This document shows positions 26,536 through 36,157 of a stretch of DNA of 64,000 bases, piece by piece. A model generated the notes under the pieces. The model searched no databases and had not been told where the DNA came from. It saw only the letters and a list, made by a program, of their open reading frames with translations. Within the stretch, counting starts at the first letter, position 1. Each line of letters starts with the position of its first letter. Origin of the DNA: Oligoflexus tunisiensis (GTDB lineage: Bacteria > Bdellovibrionota_B > Oligoflexia > Oligoflexales > Oligoflexaceae); NCBI RefSeq assembly GCF_001748245.1, contig NZ_BDFO01000001.1, positions 2,998,471-3,062,470 on the forward strand, read 5' to 3'. A program made the position numbers and the translations under genes.

Positions 26536-29057
26536 CTCCTATGAGTTGCCAGTACCGCTTTGCCATTTCTTTGCAGCAGGGTTTGCACGCGCGGCCTGCT
26601 GAGGCCATCAGAAGCACAGCCAGTCTCTTTTCTGCAGACATTCACCTGAGCAATGGCAGGAACGGGCGCAGGGCAGATGCGAAAAGCGTCCTCTCCATTC
26701 TGTCTGCTGATTTTCGCTGGCTCGACGAGTGCCTTCTGGAAACATCGGGCGCAGACAGCCAGGAGGCTCTCGATGCGTTGACGAAACTCGTCCAGGAGGA
26801 CCTGGCTGCCCGGGAAGAACCTCTTGTTGAGACCGAACCTCAGGGCAGTTCGCTGCGCCTGCCTCGCTCTCTCAGGAATCTGAAACCCGACTTCATAGCG
26901 GCTCGACCTCTGGCCGAAGGCGTGGCGATCGGCAGAGCTTTTTTTCTCAGGACACCATCCTTCGATGATCTGGCTTCCCAGGAGGTCTTCACCAGCACAC
27001 GGAATGAGAAGGAGCGCCTCGACAAGGCGATGGAGTGTGTTAAAGGCAAGCTGCTTGCCCATCTTGAGTTGCAGGAGAACGCAGAAATTTTCTCCATCAT
27101 GAAAACCCATCTTTCCCTTCTGGAAGACCGGGACTGGCTTGTTCACCTGCGCGATGCCATTGCGAGCGGATACACCGCAAGTCAGGCCGTGATGAGGATC
27201 CGCGATCAGTACAAGGAACTTTTGCAGCAATCGACAACGGCCTATCTCAGGGAACGGTGGATCGATATTCATGATATCGCGGAGCAGGTGCTGGAAAATC
27301 TTTTGGGCAGGACGATCGCCTCGAAACGACCGCTTCCCGAAGGGCCTTTCATTTGCCTGGCGGAAAGCCTGAATCCCAGTGAACTTCTCTGGCTCCGTAG
27401 TGCGCCATTGCAGGGTCTTTGCCTGCAGGAGTGTGGACCCACATCCCATGTTGTGGTGATGGCCCGCTCGCTGGGTATTCCACTGGTCGTGGCAGACCTG
27501 GCTTCAGGCGGTATCAGGGAAGGTGAGGAGATCATCATCGAAGGACGGTGGGGGGCGATCTTCCACAGCCTCAGTCCTGTCATTCAACGCTACATGAGGC
27601 GCGAAGCATCCTTGATTCGGAGCCAGCAGACGCAGGAACTCTGCAGCACTGCGCGGACCCATCCACAGGTCCCGGTTATGATACGGGCCAATATTGGTTT
27701 TCGCGATGAAGCGCCTGCCGCCCGCATCCAGGGTGCGCAAGGTGTGGGACTGCTCCGCACGGAGTTGCTGTTTTTGAACCGGGATCAGGCTCCCGACGAG
27801 GAGGAGCAGTACCGTGACTATGCGGCTGTCGCGGCCAGTTTTCATCCGGAACCTGTCACGATCCGAACGCTGGACGTCGGAGGCGACAAGGAACTTTCCT
27901 ATCTGAAGATTCCGCCCGAGGCGAACCCCTTCCTGGGATACCGAGCCGTAAGGCTCTATGATGAGTATTCCACTCTGATTCGTCACCAGATCCGTGCCAT
28001 ACTGCGAGTCTCCGCCCAGTTCCATGTGCGTATCATGGTTCCCATGATCAGCTGTCTGGAGGAATGGTTGAGTTTCCGGGCCAGGCTGGAATCCATCATG
28101 CAGGAACTCGATCAGGAGGGAATCGCTTTTGATCGAAGCATACGCGTGGGCCTTATGGTTGAGATACCGTCCATCGCCTTCGCTCTGGATAAGGTCTGCG
28201 TGAACTGTGATTTCATCAGTCTCGGGACCAATGATCTCCTGCAATACTTCCTCGCCTGCGATCGTCAAAGTGAAAAGCTCGCCTACCTCTATGATGATCT
28301 CCATCCTTCGTTTTTGAGGCTCCTTCGCAAGGTCGTCCAGGATGCCCATGCGCGGGGTGTGCGGGTGAGTCTCTGCGGTGAGATGGGCCAGCAGGTCGAT
28401 AAGGTTCCGATTCTGCTCGGTCTCGGCGTCGACGAAATCAGTCTATCCAGTCAGAAAATTCCAGACATCAGGATGGCGGTGGAGCGCCAGGATCCAGCGT
28501 CGTGCGTGCAACTCGTCGACCGGCTTCTCGCACAAGGAACAGCGCATGATGTCAAAACTGTTCTGGAATGCTTTTGGGAGGATCAGGCGCGTGATCTTAC
28601 GGACGTGGACCTGGTTATCCTGGGAGCCGACTGTGAGAATCGCGAGGAGGCCATCCGCGAGCTTGTCCATCGCCTCGATCGGAACGGCAGAACCCGGGAT
28701 TCCATTGCCCTTGAGGAGGATATCTGGCTTCGCGAGGATGTTTATGCGACTCAGCTTGGCTACGGATTCGCTGTTCCTCATTGCAAGTCGCGACAGGTGA
28801 CCGCCAATTCCATAGCCTTCCTGCGTCTGAAGGCGCCGATTGCCTGGGGTGAATCGAGCGCCGGGACAGTCGACTGTATTGTCCTCATTGCCATGAAGGA
28901 AGGCGCGACCCAGCAGCATATGAAGGTTATCTCCAACCTTGCGAGGAAAGTGATGCGTGAGGAGTTCCGTCATGCGCTTCGGACGGAGAATAGTCCTCAG
29001 GCGATCCATGCGCTTCTCTGTCAGGATCTGCTGGCCCATGAATCAGGAGTCCAATAA
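26532..29057 (+). CDS. Multiphosphoryl transfer protein HPr-EI-EIIA
   Basis: 841 residues combining three PTS parts in the order HPr, enzyme I, EIIA, the order and size of E. coli FryA/FrwA. HPr (about 1-90) has His19 in GLHARPA. EI (about 115-680) has its phosphohistidine at His306 (CGPTSHVVVMARS), the PEP-binding part (GVGLLRTELLFLNRDQAPDEEEQ, VRIMVPMIS), and FISLGTNDLLQYFLACDR. EIIA of the fructose family (about 690-841) has His750 in YGFAVPHCKS. The chain can carry phosphate from PEP to EIIB without general PTS proteins. It is coupled to EIIB by a four-base overlap. The serine-46 region of HPr (DAKSVLSILS) is present, but I cannot tell whether it is regulated. Confidence 0.93.
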   Translation: MTPMSCQYRFAISLQQGLHARPAEAIRSTASLFSADIHLSNGRNGRRADAKSVLSILSADFRWLDECLLETSGADSQEALDALTKLVQEDLAAREEPLVETEPQGSSLRLPRSLRNLKPDFIAARPLAEGVAIGRAFFLRTPSFDDLASQEVFTSTRNEKERLDKAMECVKGKLLAHLELQENAEIFSIMKTHLSLLEDRDWLVHLRDAIASGYTASQAVMRIRDQYKELLQQSTTAYLRERWIDIHDIAEQVLENLLGRTIASKRPLPEGPFICLAESLNPSELLWLRSAPLQGLCLQECGPTSHVVVMARSLGIPLVVADLASGGIREGEEIIIEGRWGAIFHSLSPVIQRYMRREASLIRSQQTQELCSTARTHPQVPVMIRANIGFRDEAPAARIQGAQGVGLLRTELLFLNRDQAPDEEEQYRDYAAVAASFHPEPVTIRTLDVGGDKELSYLKIPPEANPFLGYRAVRLYDEYSTLIRHQIRAILRVSAQFHVRIMVPMISCLEEWLSFRARLESIMQELDQEGIAFDRSIRVGLMVEIPSIAFALDKVCVNCDFISLGTNDLLQYFLACDRQSEKLAYLYDDLHPSFLRLLRKVVQDAHARGVRVSLCGEMGQQVDKVPILLGLGVDEISLSSQKIPDIRMAVERQDPASCVQLVDRLLAQGTAHDVKTVLECFWEDQARDLTDVDLVILGADCENREEAIRELVHRLDRNGRTRDSIALEEDIWLREDVYATQLGYGFAVPHCKSRQVTANSIAFLRLKAPIAWGESSAGTVDCIVLIAMKEGATQQHMKVISNLARKVMREEFRHALRTENSPQAIHALLCQDLLAHESGVQ

Positions 29058-29173
29058 ATGGTATTCTGCTGCTATTGTTTCTGATGACGGAACACCCCTA
29101 TAGTCGGGCGACAATATTCGTCCGAAACTTTTGTTCAAGCCAGATCACTGGCCTCAAACTAGGGAGTGTTTTC

Positions 29174-32100
29174 ATGAAGGCACATCGGCATAAAGCCTGG
29201 ATGAGTCTTTCGCTTGTGCTTCTGGGTCTCGGTTTCCAAGGAACGGCTGTCGGCATGATTCCGGAGCTCCAGGAGCGAACTTTGGATCTATCGAAGGAGA
29301 AGGTGCTCTATGTCGTTGGCTATGCTCATCTTGATACGCAGTGGCAATGGACTTATAAGGATACGATCGATGAATATCTGCGCAATACGTTGGAGCAGAA
29401 TTTCCAGCGTTTTGAGAAGTATCCCGACTATCGCTTCAACTTCACCGGGGCAGCCCGGTATCAGATGTTCAAGGAATACTATCCTGGCGCTTACGAACGC
29501 TTGAAAGACTATGTGAAACAGGGGCGGTGGTTTGTCGTCGGTTCGAATGTCGATGAAAACGATGTCAATCTCCCTTCATCAGAATCCATATTTCGCCATA
29601 TTCTCTATAGCAATCAGTTCTACAAAAAGGAATTCGGCACCGAGAGCGTCGACTACATGCTCCCCGATAGCTTTGGTTTTCCGGCATCTTTGCCCTCGGT
29701 CCTGGCTCATGCCGGGCTTCGAGGGTTTTCGACGCAAAAGTTGACCTGGGGATCCGCGGTCGGGATTCCCTTCAATCTGGGCATGTGGGAAGGTCCTGAC
29801 GGCCGCTCCATCGTCGCGGCTCTGAACCCCGGAGAGTATGTTGGGGGAATCCATGAGGACTTGAATAAAAGTCCCTCGTGGCTGCAAAGGGTCGAGGAAA
29901 ATGGACAGAAGTACGGAGTCTTTGCCGACTATCACTACTACGGTGTCGGAGATCAAGGAGGCGCCCCGCGCGAGAGTGATATCCTTCACCTGATTCAGAG
30001 TATGGGACAGGATGGACCGCTGCGGATTGTCGCGAACTCAGCGGATCAGATCTTCAAGGACATTACCCCCCAGCAGCAAAGCCGCCTCCCGCGCTACAAG
30101 GGAGATCTGCTCCTCACCGAACACTCCGCGGGAACCTTAACGTCCAAGGCCTATATGAAGCGATGGAATCGTAAAAACGAGCTTCTGGCCGACAGCGCGG
30201 AGAAAGCCTCCGTAACAGCCGCGTGGTTGGGTTCTGCTCAATATCCACTGGAGAAGATCAATCGATCCTGGAACAAGGTCCTTTCCAGTCAAATGCATGA
30301 TATGGTGACCGGGACCAGCATTCCTCAGGCCTATGATTATGCCTACAACAATGAAGTTGTCGCCCTGAACGGTTTCGCGTCCGTTCTTGGGAATGCGATC
30401 GGAGCGATATCCCGAAGTCTCGACACCAGTGCGGACGGTAGAGCCCTCGTGGTGTATAATCCCCTCTCCATAGCCCGCCATGATCCTGTCAAAGCGCGTT
30501 TTAACTATGATCCCGCTCAGGAGAAAGCCCCAGCGGCCATTCGGGTGTTCGACCGGGATGGACGCGAGGTACCCTCACAGATCCTGAATCGGACTCCAGG
30601 TCTGATCGAGTTCGTGTTCCTGGCAGAAGTCCCCGCGGTCGGTGCCGCGGTTTATGATGTTCGGCCCGCGACCAAGGCCTTTTCCGACCCGGAATCAGGC
30701 CTGCGCATCACGGAAAAGTTCCTCGAAAGCGATGAATATCGAATTCAGCTGAACGAGGCGGGGGATATCGCGAGCGTCTTTGACAAGGCCCATCAAAGGG
30801 AAATGCTGGCCAGCCCGGCTCGACTCGAATTCCTTTATGAAAAGCCGAGCGCCTACCCGGCCTGGAATATGGATTGGAAAGACCGACAGAAGCCACCTTA
30901 TGCCTATGTCGATGGACCTGCTGAGGTGAGGATCGTGGAGAAAGGCCCTGTCCGCGTCTCTCTTGAAATCAAGCGGCGAGCTCAGAACTCGATCTTCAGC
31001 CAGCGCATTCAACTCGTTCGTGGTTCGCGGCGGGTTGAAATTGAATCTTCCATTGACTGGTTGACCCGCAATTCATCCTTGAAGGCGTCCTTTCCGCTCA
31101 CCGTGAGTCAGGCCAAGGCCACCTATAACATGGGTTTGGGAACCATTCAGCGCGGGAGCAACGATCCTAAAAAGTATGAGGTCCCCTCGCATCAATGGTT
31201 CGATCTCACGGATACGGATGGCAGTTATGGAGTGTCCATCCTCGAAGATAGCAAGTATGGTTCGGACAAGCCTTCTGATAACACGCTCCGTCTGACTCTG
31301 CTCTATACTCCCAACACAGAACTGGGGGGACACCCCTGGAATGCGACCCAGGATTGGGGACATCATGAATTCACCTATGCCCTCTACGGACATGCTGGCG
31401 ATTGGCGAGAGGGACAATCGATGTGGCAAGGTGCTGCCCTCAATCAGCCTCTCCTGGCCTTCGAAACCGGGAAGCATGATGGTGCGCTCGGCAAGGCCTT
31501 TTCTTTCGCGTCGCTCAATACAGCTCAGGTCGCGATTCGAGCAATCAAACGAGCCGAGGACTCCGGGAATATTTTCATCGTGAGATTGCAGGAGCTCGCC
31601 GGGCTCGATCATGATGGTGTGGAGCTGACCTTTCCAGCTTCCATTGTCGAGGCCTACGAGGTCAATGGGCAGGAGCAAAAGATCGGGGAAGTATCATACT
31701 CCGGCCATAGCCTCCAGCTCCGCATCGGCAGGTTCAGCCCACGCAGCTTTGCTGTGAGGCTGTCCGATCCTTCTTCATCAGAGACCCTGCCGCAGTCGAT
31801 GCCTGTTCCGCTGGTGTTCGATCAGGATGTGGCCAGCCCTGCCGACCAAAAAACCGATGGGTCCATGTCGGACGCAGGAGCCAGCTATCCTGCGGAGCTT
31901 TTCCCGAAGACACTCGTCAGCGAGGATATCCTGTTCCAACTCGGACCCACCGGTTCGGGACAGGCCAATGCTGTGACAGCAAGGGGACAGACGATTCAAC
32001 TGCCTCCGGGAGATTATGATCGACTTTATGTGCTGGCTGCTGCCGATGAGGAAACATCCGCAACATTCCGGCTTCAGGGCCGGCCGGTGATTCAATCCAT

Positions 32101-33028
32101 TCAAAAGTGGTTTGGTTTTCTGGGAACCTTCGACCGACGAACATGGATTGATCAGGCGCGCGTCAAGGATATCCAGCCTGGTTTTATCAAAAAGGATCCT
32201 ATCGCCTGGTTTGCGACGCACAGGCATCTGGCAGATGGCCGGGATGACAGTTGGATCTTCAGTTATCTGTTCAAGTATGGCTTCAAGCTGCCCCGGGACA
32301 CCAGGGAGTTCACCCTTCCTGACAATCCGAAGATCAAGATTTTCGCTGTAACCTTGGCCAAAAATCCCAATGATGCGACCCGGGCCGCTCAACCTCTCTA
32401 TGATGAATTCAAAGGGCGCAATGTCCTGCAGCCGTATTCCTATCAACCGCTTTTTGGGCCTCCGTTGGCTCAGGCCAGCGTGGATAGGAAGGAATCATTT
32501 GATCAGCTGAAAATGGGCCCGCCAAGGAACAATGACTTTGCCGATGCACGCAGTGGCAATGGAGTCACCGTGCAGTATGCAGGGCCTCGCCCTCATGAAA
32601 AGTCCGGAGCCCAGGGCCAGCTCCTTCCGCGGCTGCATGATGGGGATTTTGCGCGTTCGAGCGATGATACCGACCGCTGTGTTTGGTACGATGGGGTCCA
32701 GGGACGCATGATCCTGGATCTGAAAAAGCCGGTCGCGATTGCCCGCATCAATACCTATTCCTATCACCGATCCGATCGTGCCCCCCAACGTTTTGCCCTC
32801 TTTGGTTCGACGAAGGAGCGCCCGGACTTTTCGAAAGTGACACCTGCGGAATGGAGTCTGATCGCGGAAGTCAACAGCAGTCCTCTGGGTGATGGAGGGA
32901 TTCACGGTTCATCGGTTGCCGGTTCCGAAGGCTCTCTAGGATCCTACCGCTATCTGATGTGGGTCGCGGCGAATGTGGGACAGGGTACGTTCTTTACCGA
33001 GTTCGACGTGGATGCCATCGCAAACTGA
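29174..33028 (+). CDS. Secreted GH38 alpha-mannosidase, multidomain
   Basis: 1284 residues from the ATG with AGGGAG eight bases upstream (an in-frame ATG at 29075 would hide the signal peptide). Signal peptide WMSLSLVLLGLGFQGTAVG. Zinc ligands His52 and Asp54 lie in GYAHLDTQWQW, and the nucleophile Asp165 in MLPDSFGFP, both hallmarks of GH38. The middle domain helix bundle and beta domains run to about 850. Two further modules follow: a galactose-binding-like region (about 895-1090) and a discoidin-like C-terminus (about 1160-1284, IARINTYSYHRSDRAPQRFALFG). It should remove alpha-mannose from glycans outside the cytoplasm and feed the PTS encoded upstream. The 116-bp gap leaves room for its own promoter. 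MngB, the E. coli GH38 paired with a PTS, is cytoplasmic, so the exported form is a real difference. Confidence 0.9.
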   Translation: MKAHRHKAWMSLSLVLLGLGFQGTAVGMIPELQERTLDLSKEKVLYVVGYAHLDTQWQWTYKDTIDEYLRNTLEQNFQRFEKYPDYRFNFTGAARYQMFKEYYPGAYERLKDYVKQGRWFVVGSNVDENDVNLPSSESIFRHILYSNQFYKKEFGTESVDYMLPDSFGFPASLPSVLAHAGLRGFSTQKLTWGSAVGIPFNLGMWEGPDGRSIVAALNPGEYVGGIHEDLNKSPSWLQRVEENGQKYGVFADYHYYGVGDQGGAPRESDILHLIQSMGQDGPLRIVANSADQIFKDITPQQQSRLPRYKGDLLLTEHSAGTLTSKAYMKRWNRKNELLADSAEKASVTAAWLGSAQYPLEKINRSWNKVLSSQMHDMVTGTSIPQAYDYAYNNEVVALNGFASVLGNAIGAISRSLDTSADGRALVVYNPLSIARHDPVKARFNYDPAQEKAPAAIRVFDRDGREVPSQILNRTPGLIEFVFLAEVPAVGAAVYDVRPATKAFSDPESGLRITEKFLESDEYRIQLNEAGDIASVFDKAHQREMLASPARLEFLYEKPSAYPAWNMDWKDRQKPPYAYVDGPAEVRIVEKGPVRVSLEIKRRAQNSIFSQRIQLVRGSRRVEIESSIDWLTRNSSLKASFPLTVSQAKATYNMGLGTIQRGSNDPKKYEVPSHQWFDLTDTDGSYGVSILEDSKYGSDKPSDNTLRLTLLYTPNTELGGHPWNATQDWGHHEFTYALYGHAGDWREGQSMWQGAALNQPLLAFETGKHDGALGKAFSFASLNTAQVAIRAIKRAEDSGNIFIVRLQELAGLDHDGVELTFPASIVEAYEVNGQEQKIGEVSYSGHSLQLRIGRFSPRSFAVRLSDPSSSETLPQSMPVPLVFDQDVASPADQKTDGSMSDAGASYPAELFPKTLVSEDILFQLGPTGSGQANAVTARGQTIQLPPGDYDRLYVLAAADEETSATFRLQGRPVIQSIQKWFGFLGTFDRRTWIDQARVKDIQPGFIKKDPIAWFATHRHLADGRDDSWIFSYLFKYGFKLPRDTREFTLPDNPKIKIFAVTLAKNPNDATRAAQPLYDEFKGRNVLQPYSYQPLFGPPLAQASVDRKESFDQLKMGPPRNNDFADARSGNGVTVQYAGPRPHEKSGAQGQLLPRLHDGDFARSSDDTDRCVWYDGVQGRMILDLKKPVAIARINTYSYHRSDRAPQRFALFGSTKERPDFSKVTPAEWSLIAEVNSSPLGDGGIHGSSVAGSEGSLGSYRYLMWVAANVGQGTFFTEFDVDAIAN

Positions 33029-33076
33029 GTTCAGCGAAAGGGGTTGGCTGGAAGCGGCAAGGAATCTGCATAGGCG

Positions 33077-33108
33077 GCCAGGCCTCAGCACTGTGTTGAG
33101 GTCCTGGC
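33077..33108 (+). terminator. Strong hairpin after the mannosidase gene
   Basis: GCCAGG-CCTCA (33077-33087) pairs with TGAGG-T-CCTGGC (33097-33108): eleven pairs, one bulged T, nine-base loop. There is no T run after it. It may stabilise or attenuate the message between the mannosidase and the next gene. Confidence 0.45.
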
Positions 33109-33116
33109 ACCCATGA

Positions 33117-34556
33117 ATGGAACTCTCTGCTGTGAAAAACTTCATCCGAATTCTGTCGTTCTGCACGTTTGCAACGGCCATGGCCCCTTCCTGTTCGTCC
33201 AAAAGCCCGAAGCCGCAGGAAGCAACTGACAAGCGGCCCAACACTGATCCGTCAATGACCAACCCAAATCAAGGGACCGATGGCCCTACCGAAACAGGGG
33301 GCACCAGGAGCCAGCCTGGTGACAAGGCAGGAGGCGGTTCCACGCCTTCCAAGCGAATCCCTACCGTCGCTGGCACCCTGGATCCTGATGCACTCCTGGC
33401 TCTGGCTCAGAAGCAGCCCGAGGGCGGCATTGATCGCCTGCTTGCGTCTTTGCCGGCCGGTTATCTTGGGAATTTCGTGCTGGTCCATGCCAGCCGCTCC
33501 CAGCAGATGGCGACCGGTACAAGGCCGCGGCAGATCCTTTATGGTTGGGATGCACGCTTTATGTTAGGCGTACCAGGAGACGAACAGGCCAAAACCGTCG
33601 AGTTCGCTTCATTCAATGAAGCCACGGGTCTCTATGAATATGGGACTCTGACCTTTGCAGAAGGTGGACCGAAGCTCGACCTTGATGCCACGAAGTGCGA
33701 AGGCTGTCACGGGAAGCCGGCACGGCCCATCTGGGGGTCATACCCCAAATGGCCAGGCGTTTATCTCGATCATATCAACCAGATCGCGAGCGAGGACCAG
33801 CAGAATTTCAAGGCCTTTGTCGAACAGGGACTGCCCAGTCCTCGTTACAGCTCCTTGAAGATCAAAGCCGCAGCTGATGGCTCCAGCTTTACGGCCGTTA
33901 ACGAGCGCGCTTATAACTTTCCCAACACCAATTTTCAGAACTCGCTGCAGAATACCGTGTCCTATGGCGCTTTTATTCGGCTTCAATCACATCCGGCCTA
34001 TGAATCTCTCAAGTGGGCTCTCCTTGCCTATGGCGACTTCATGACCTGCAGGGGTGCCCCAGCAGGACAGGCTATCGATCAGCGCGTCGCCGAATTATAT
34101 AGTCAAAGGCTGAGCTCCGATTCCGCCTTCAGCGCTCGCTACGGCAATGACACTGGACTGGATGCCAAATACAAACTCTACCGTTTGCTTGGCATTGACC
34201 CGGGTAAGGAGTTGAATCTTGAGGAGCCTGGCTCGACAGCCACGACAGGGCCTGGTACACCACGTGGATTCTGGTATGGTGGCGGCGTGACTCTCGATGA
34301 TCAGATAACTCTCCAGAGCCTGGCGGCCCTGGCGGCCAATGATGCTTTCCTCCAGCAGGCTTTTGCGTCGACACTGCCGCTTGCCACGCAGCTTGTGGGC
34401 AAACTACGATTGGCCGGCGATGCGCGTTTTCAAGCCTTGCGCAGCGAGATGGAATACCCCAACTGGTATAATATCCAGAATGTATTCGCACCGGTGACCG
34501 CTGGAGGCAACGGTGCCATTTGTCAGTATCTTCAGGGTAAAATCACGACGCCGTAA
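33117..34556 (+). CDS. Monoheme cytochrome-like lipoprotein
   Basis: 479 residues. A signal sequence (IRILSFCTFATAMAPSC) ends in an imperfect lipobox, followed by a long Pro/Thr/Gly-rich linker to about residue 85. One heme motif, CEGCH at 194-198, is followed by GKPARPIWGSYPKWPG. The conserved-looking blocks GNFVLVHASRSQQ, KTVEFASFNEATGLYEYGTL and FKAFVEQGLPSPRY precede and follow it. The placement of the heme motif after a beta-rich N-terminal part resembles the diheme protein at 755-2452. No recognised enzyme family. It lies 88 bp after the mannosidase on the same strand. The start is weakly supported; a GTG at 33132 is an alternative. Confidence 0.72.
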   Translation: MELSAVKNFIRILSFCTFATAMAPSCSSKSPKPQEATDKRPNTDPSMTNPNQGTDGPTETGGTRSQPGDKAGGGSTPSKRIPTVAGTLDPDALLALAQKQPEGGIDRLLASLPAGYLGNFVLVHASRSQQMATGTRPRQILYGWDARFMLGVPGDEQAKTVEFASFNEATGLYEYGTLTFAEGGPKLDLDATKCEGCHGKPARPIWGSYPKWPGVYLDHINQIASEDQQNFKAFVEQGLPSPRYSSLKIKAAADGSSFTAVNERAYNFPNTNFQNSLQNTVSYGAFIRLQSHPAYESLKWALLAYGDFMTCRGAPAGQAIDQRVAELYSQRLSSDSAFSARYGNDTGLDAKYKLYRLLGIDPGKELNLEEPGSTATTGPGTPRGFWYGGGVTLDDQITLQSLAALAANDAFLQQAFASTLPLATQLVGKLRLAGDARFQALRSEMEYPNWYNIQNVFAPVTAGGNGAICQYLQGKITTP

Positions 34557-34725
34557 TGAATGATGAGCACCCGAACCAGGTGGAGAGCGTAAGATCATTC
34601 TCCGCCTGCACCCAAATCAAAGATGATAAGCCATTGTTTTTACGATAAAAATATGGAAAACTAGCAGCGGCTGCAGGCCTCTTCCGATAAGTCATTTAGA
34701 GAAATAGACAAAACGAGAGGATTGC

Positions 34726-35709
34726 ATGCCCAAGCAGCGAATAACCGTAATTATTGGTTTGACTCTGGCCCTGGCGGGCTCCTGCAATTCCAGTCATAAA
34801 GTAGGCGAGGGTGTTGGGTTAAGTGGCGAGAAGCCTTATGACGGAAAAGATATCGTGTCTCAGCCCACTACGGTCAGTTCAGAAGGTATAGAGGCTCCGG
34901 GCGTGGTCGCGGAACAGTCTGAGCCAGCTCCTGCGGTGGAAGAAGATGATGATGACATCGATAACAAGACCGCGATGGAACCTGTGCCCATCGGTGGAGC
35001 CTACCTCACCTGTCTTTATCAGGATGGTCAAAAGCAGGGAAGTGAGAGCTATCGCATGGATTGTGAAGTGGCGCCGTTGCTCGAGGTGACGGTGCCGATA
35101 GCCAGTGCCGCGTTTTACAAGATTGATGCCCAGGGCAATCGCAGTCCGCTTGGCATCATTAACCAGGATCTTCTGGCTTTGAAATGGGTTGTGCAGGAAA
35201 ATTTAGCAACCATGCCCTTATCCCAAGTGCAGGTGGTTTTAAGTGTCCCTGGCTTCCTTTCCGCCACACTCACGACCACTGTCGGTGGCTCGATCAGTCT
35301 TGCCCCATCACTGGTCTACTGGCTGGGAGGTGAACCCAACGGCCTCAACCCGGAAGAAGACTGTGTGGAGTTTGTGCCACTCAATGGCAAGATCAATCAT
35401 CAGAACTTTTCGGGTCTCACCAGCGGCCCTCTGGGTCGCATGAACGATATCGCTTGTACGGCGAACTTCAATTTCCTCTGTCGCAATATCAGTGCCGGCG
35501 CCAATGCTCCGAAGTGGGCGGCCAGTGCCAATACCGGGGCTTTCGCCAACGGTGCCACGGCATGCAGCCAGGGCTATGCTTTCAGCGTCCCTTTGAATGA
35601 CGGGGAGGTGAATGAGGTCATGGCGTTGGTGGACCGCTTGGATATCAAGCTCTGGATTAATCTGAGCGATAGTGCGATCGAGGGTTCATTCCGGGGGAAG
35701 TTCCGTTAA
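34726..35709 (+). CDS. Lipoprotein with C-type lectin-like segments
   Basis: 327 residues. Lipoprotein signal LTLALAGSC (Cys20), then an acidic low-complexity linker to about residue 85. A beta-domain follows. Around 199-252 sits the C-terminal half of a C-type lectin-like fold: YWLGGEPNG, EEDCVEF, LGRMNDIAC, FNFLCRN. After a spacer the sequence ACSQGYAFSVPLNDGEVNEVM... LWINLSDSAIEGSF (280-324) reads as the N-terminal half of such a fold, ending abruptly at the stop. The order is thus the reverse of a standard domain. Probable function is surface carbohydrate or protein binding. A ribosome site GAGAGG lies just before the ATG. Confidence 0.68.
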   Translation: MPKQRITVIIGLTLALAGSCNSSHKVGEGVGLSGEKPYDGKDIVSQPTTVSSEGIEAPGVVAEQSEPAPAVEEDDDDIDNKTAMEPVPIGGAYLTCLYQDGQKQGSESYRMDCEVAPLLEVTVPIASAAFYKIDAQGNRSPLGIINQDLLALKWVVQENLATMPLSQVQVVLSVPGFLSATLTTTVGGSISLAPSLVYWLGGEPNGLNPEEDCVEFVPLNGKINHQNFSGLTSGPLGRMNDIACTANFNFLCRNISAGANAPKWAASANTGAFANGATACSQGYAFSVPLNDGEVNEVMALVDRLDIKLWINLSDSAIEGSFRGKFR

Positions 35710-36157
35710 CAGTCCACCCATCCCTCATGCCAAAGGCAAGGCATAAGGGGCTGGATGGTGAGACACGAGGAAGGAATGGCAGGATTCAGGATGCCGGTTC
35801 GAACCTGAATTGATAGCGAATCAAGTGTTCCTCAGGCATGTGGTGCACAGCCATCGTCAGGACTCTCTATAAGGTTGAAGCACAAAGTGCTTCTCAAAGC
35901 TTCGTGGACCTGAATTTTGCCAGCCAGGAGAGTTCCCAGATCTTTGAATTCACTCGATCGGATCTGCCTCATCCCCTGCCCGCGCACACCCTTTCTAACG
36001 TGCCATACGATGTCTAAAGCCTTGTCAATCCATCAAGTAAAATCATAAGCCAATTTCCTGGCATGGTTCTTGTAATGAACCTATCATTCACAGTGGCATC
36101 AACGACAGACATCGACTCGAAGAGGGACCTTCGGCGAATCAATGCGAGGACCTTTTT
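35710..36157. other. Intergenic region with terminator-like hairpin
   Basis: 448 bp. An imperfect long hairpin at 35715-35760 (CACC-C-ATCC with GGATGGTG outside; ATGCC with GGCAT inside) probably ends the lectin-like gene. A GGTTCGAACC palindrome at about 35795 looks like a tRNA T-loop but no tRNA can be folded around it. I see no gene in the rest. Confidence 0.4.

Noticed and set aside
35785..35815. GGTTCGAACC with flanks resembling a tRNA T-arm
   Set aside because: The bases on either side do not pair as a five-base T stem and no acceptor or anticodon arm can be folded around it.
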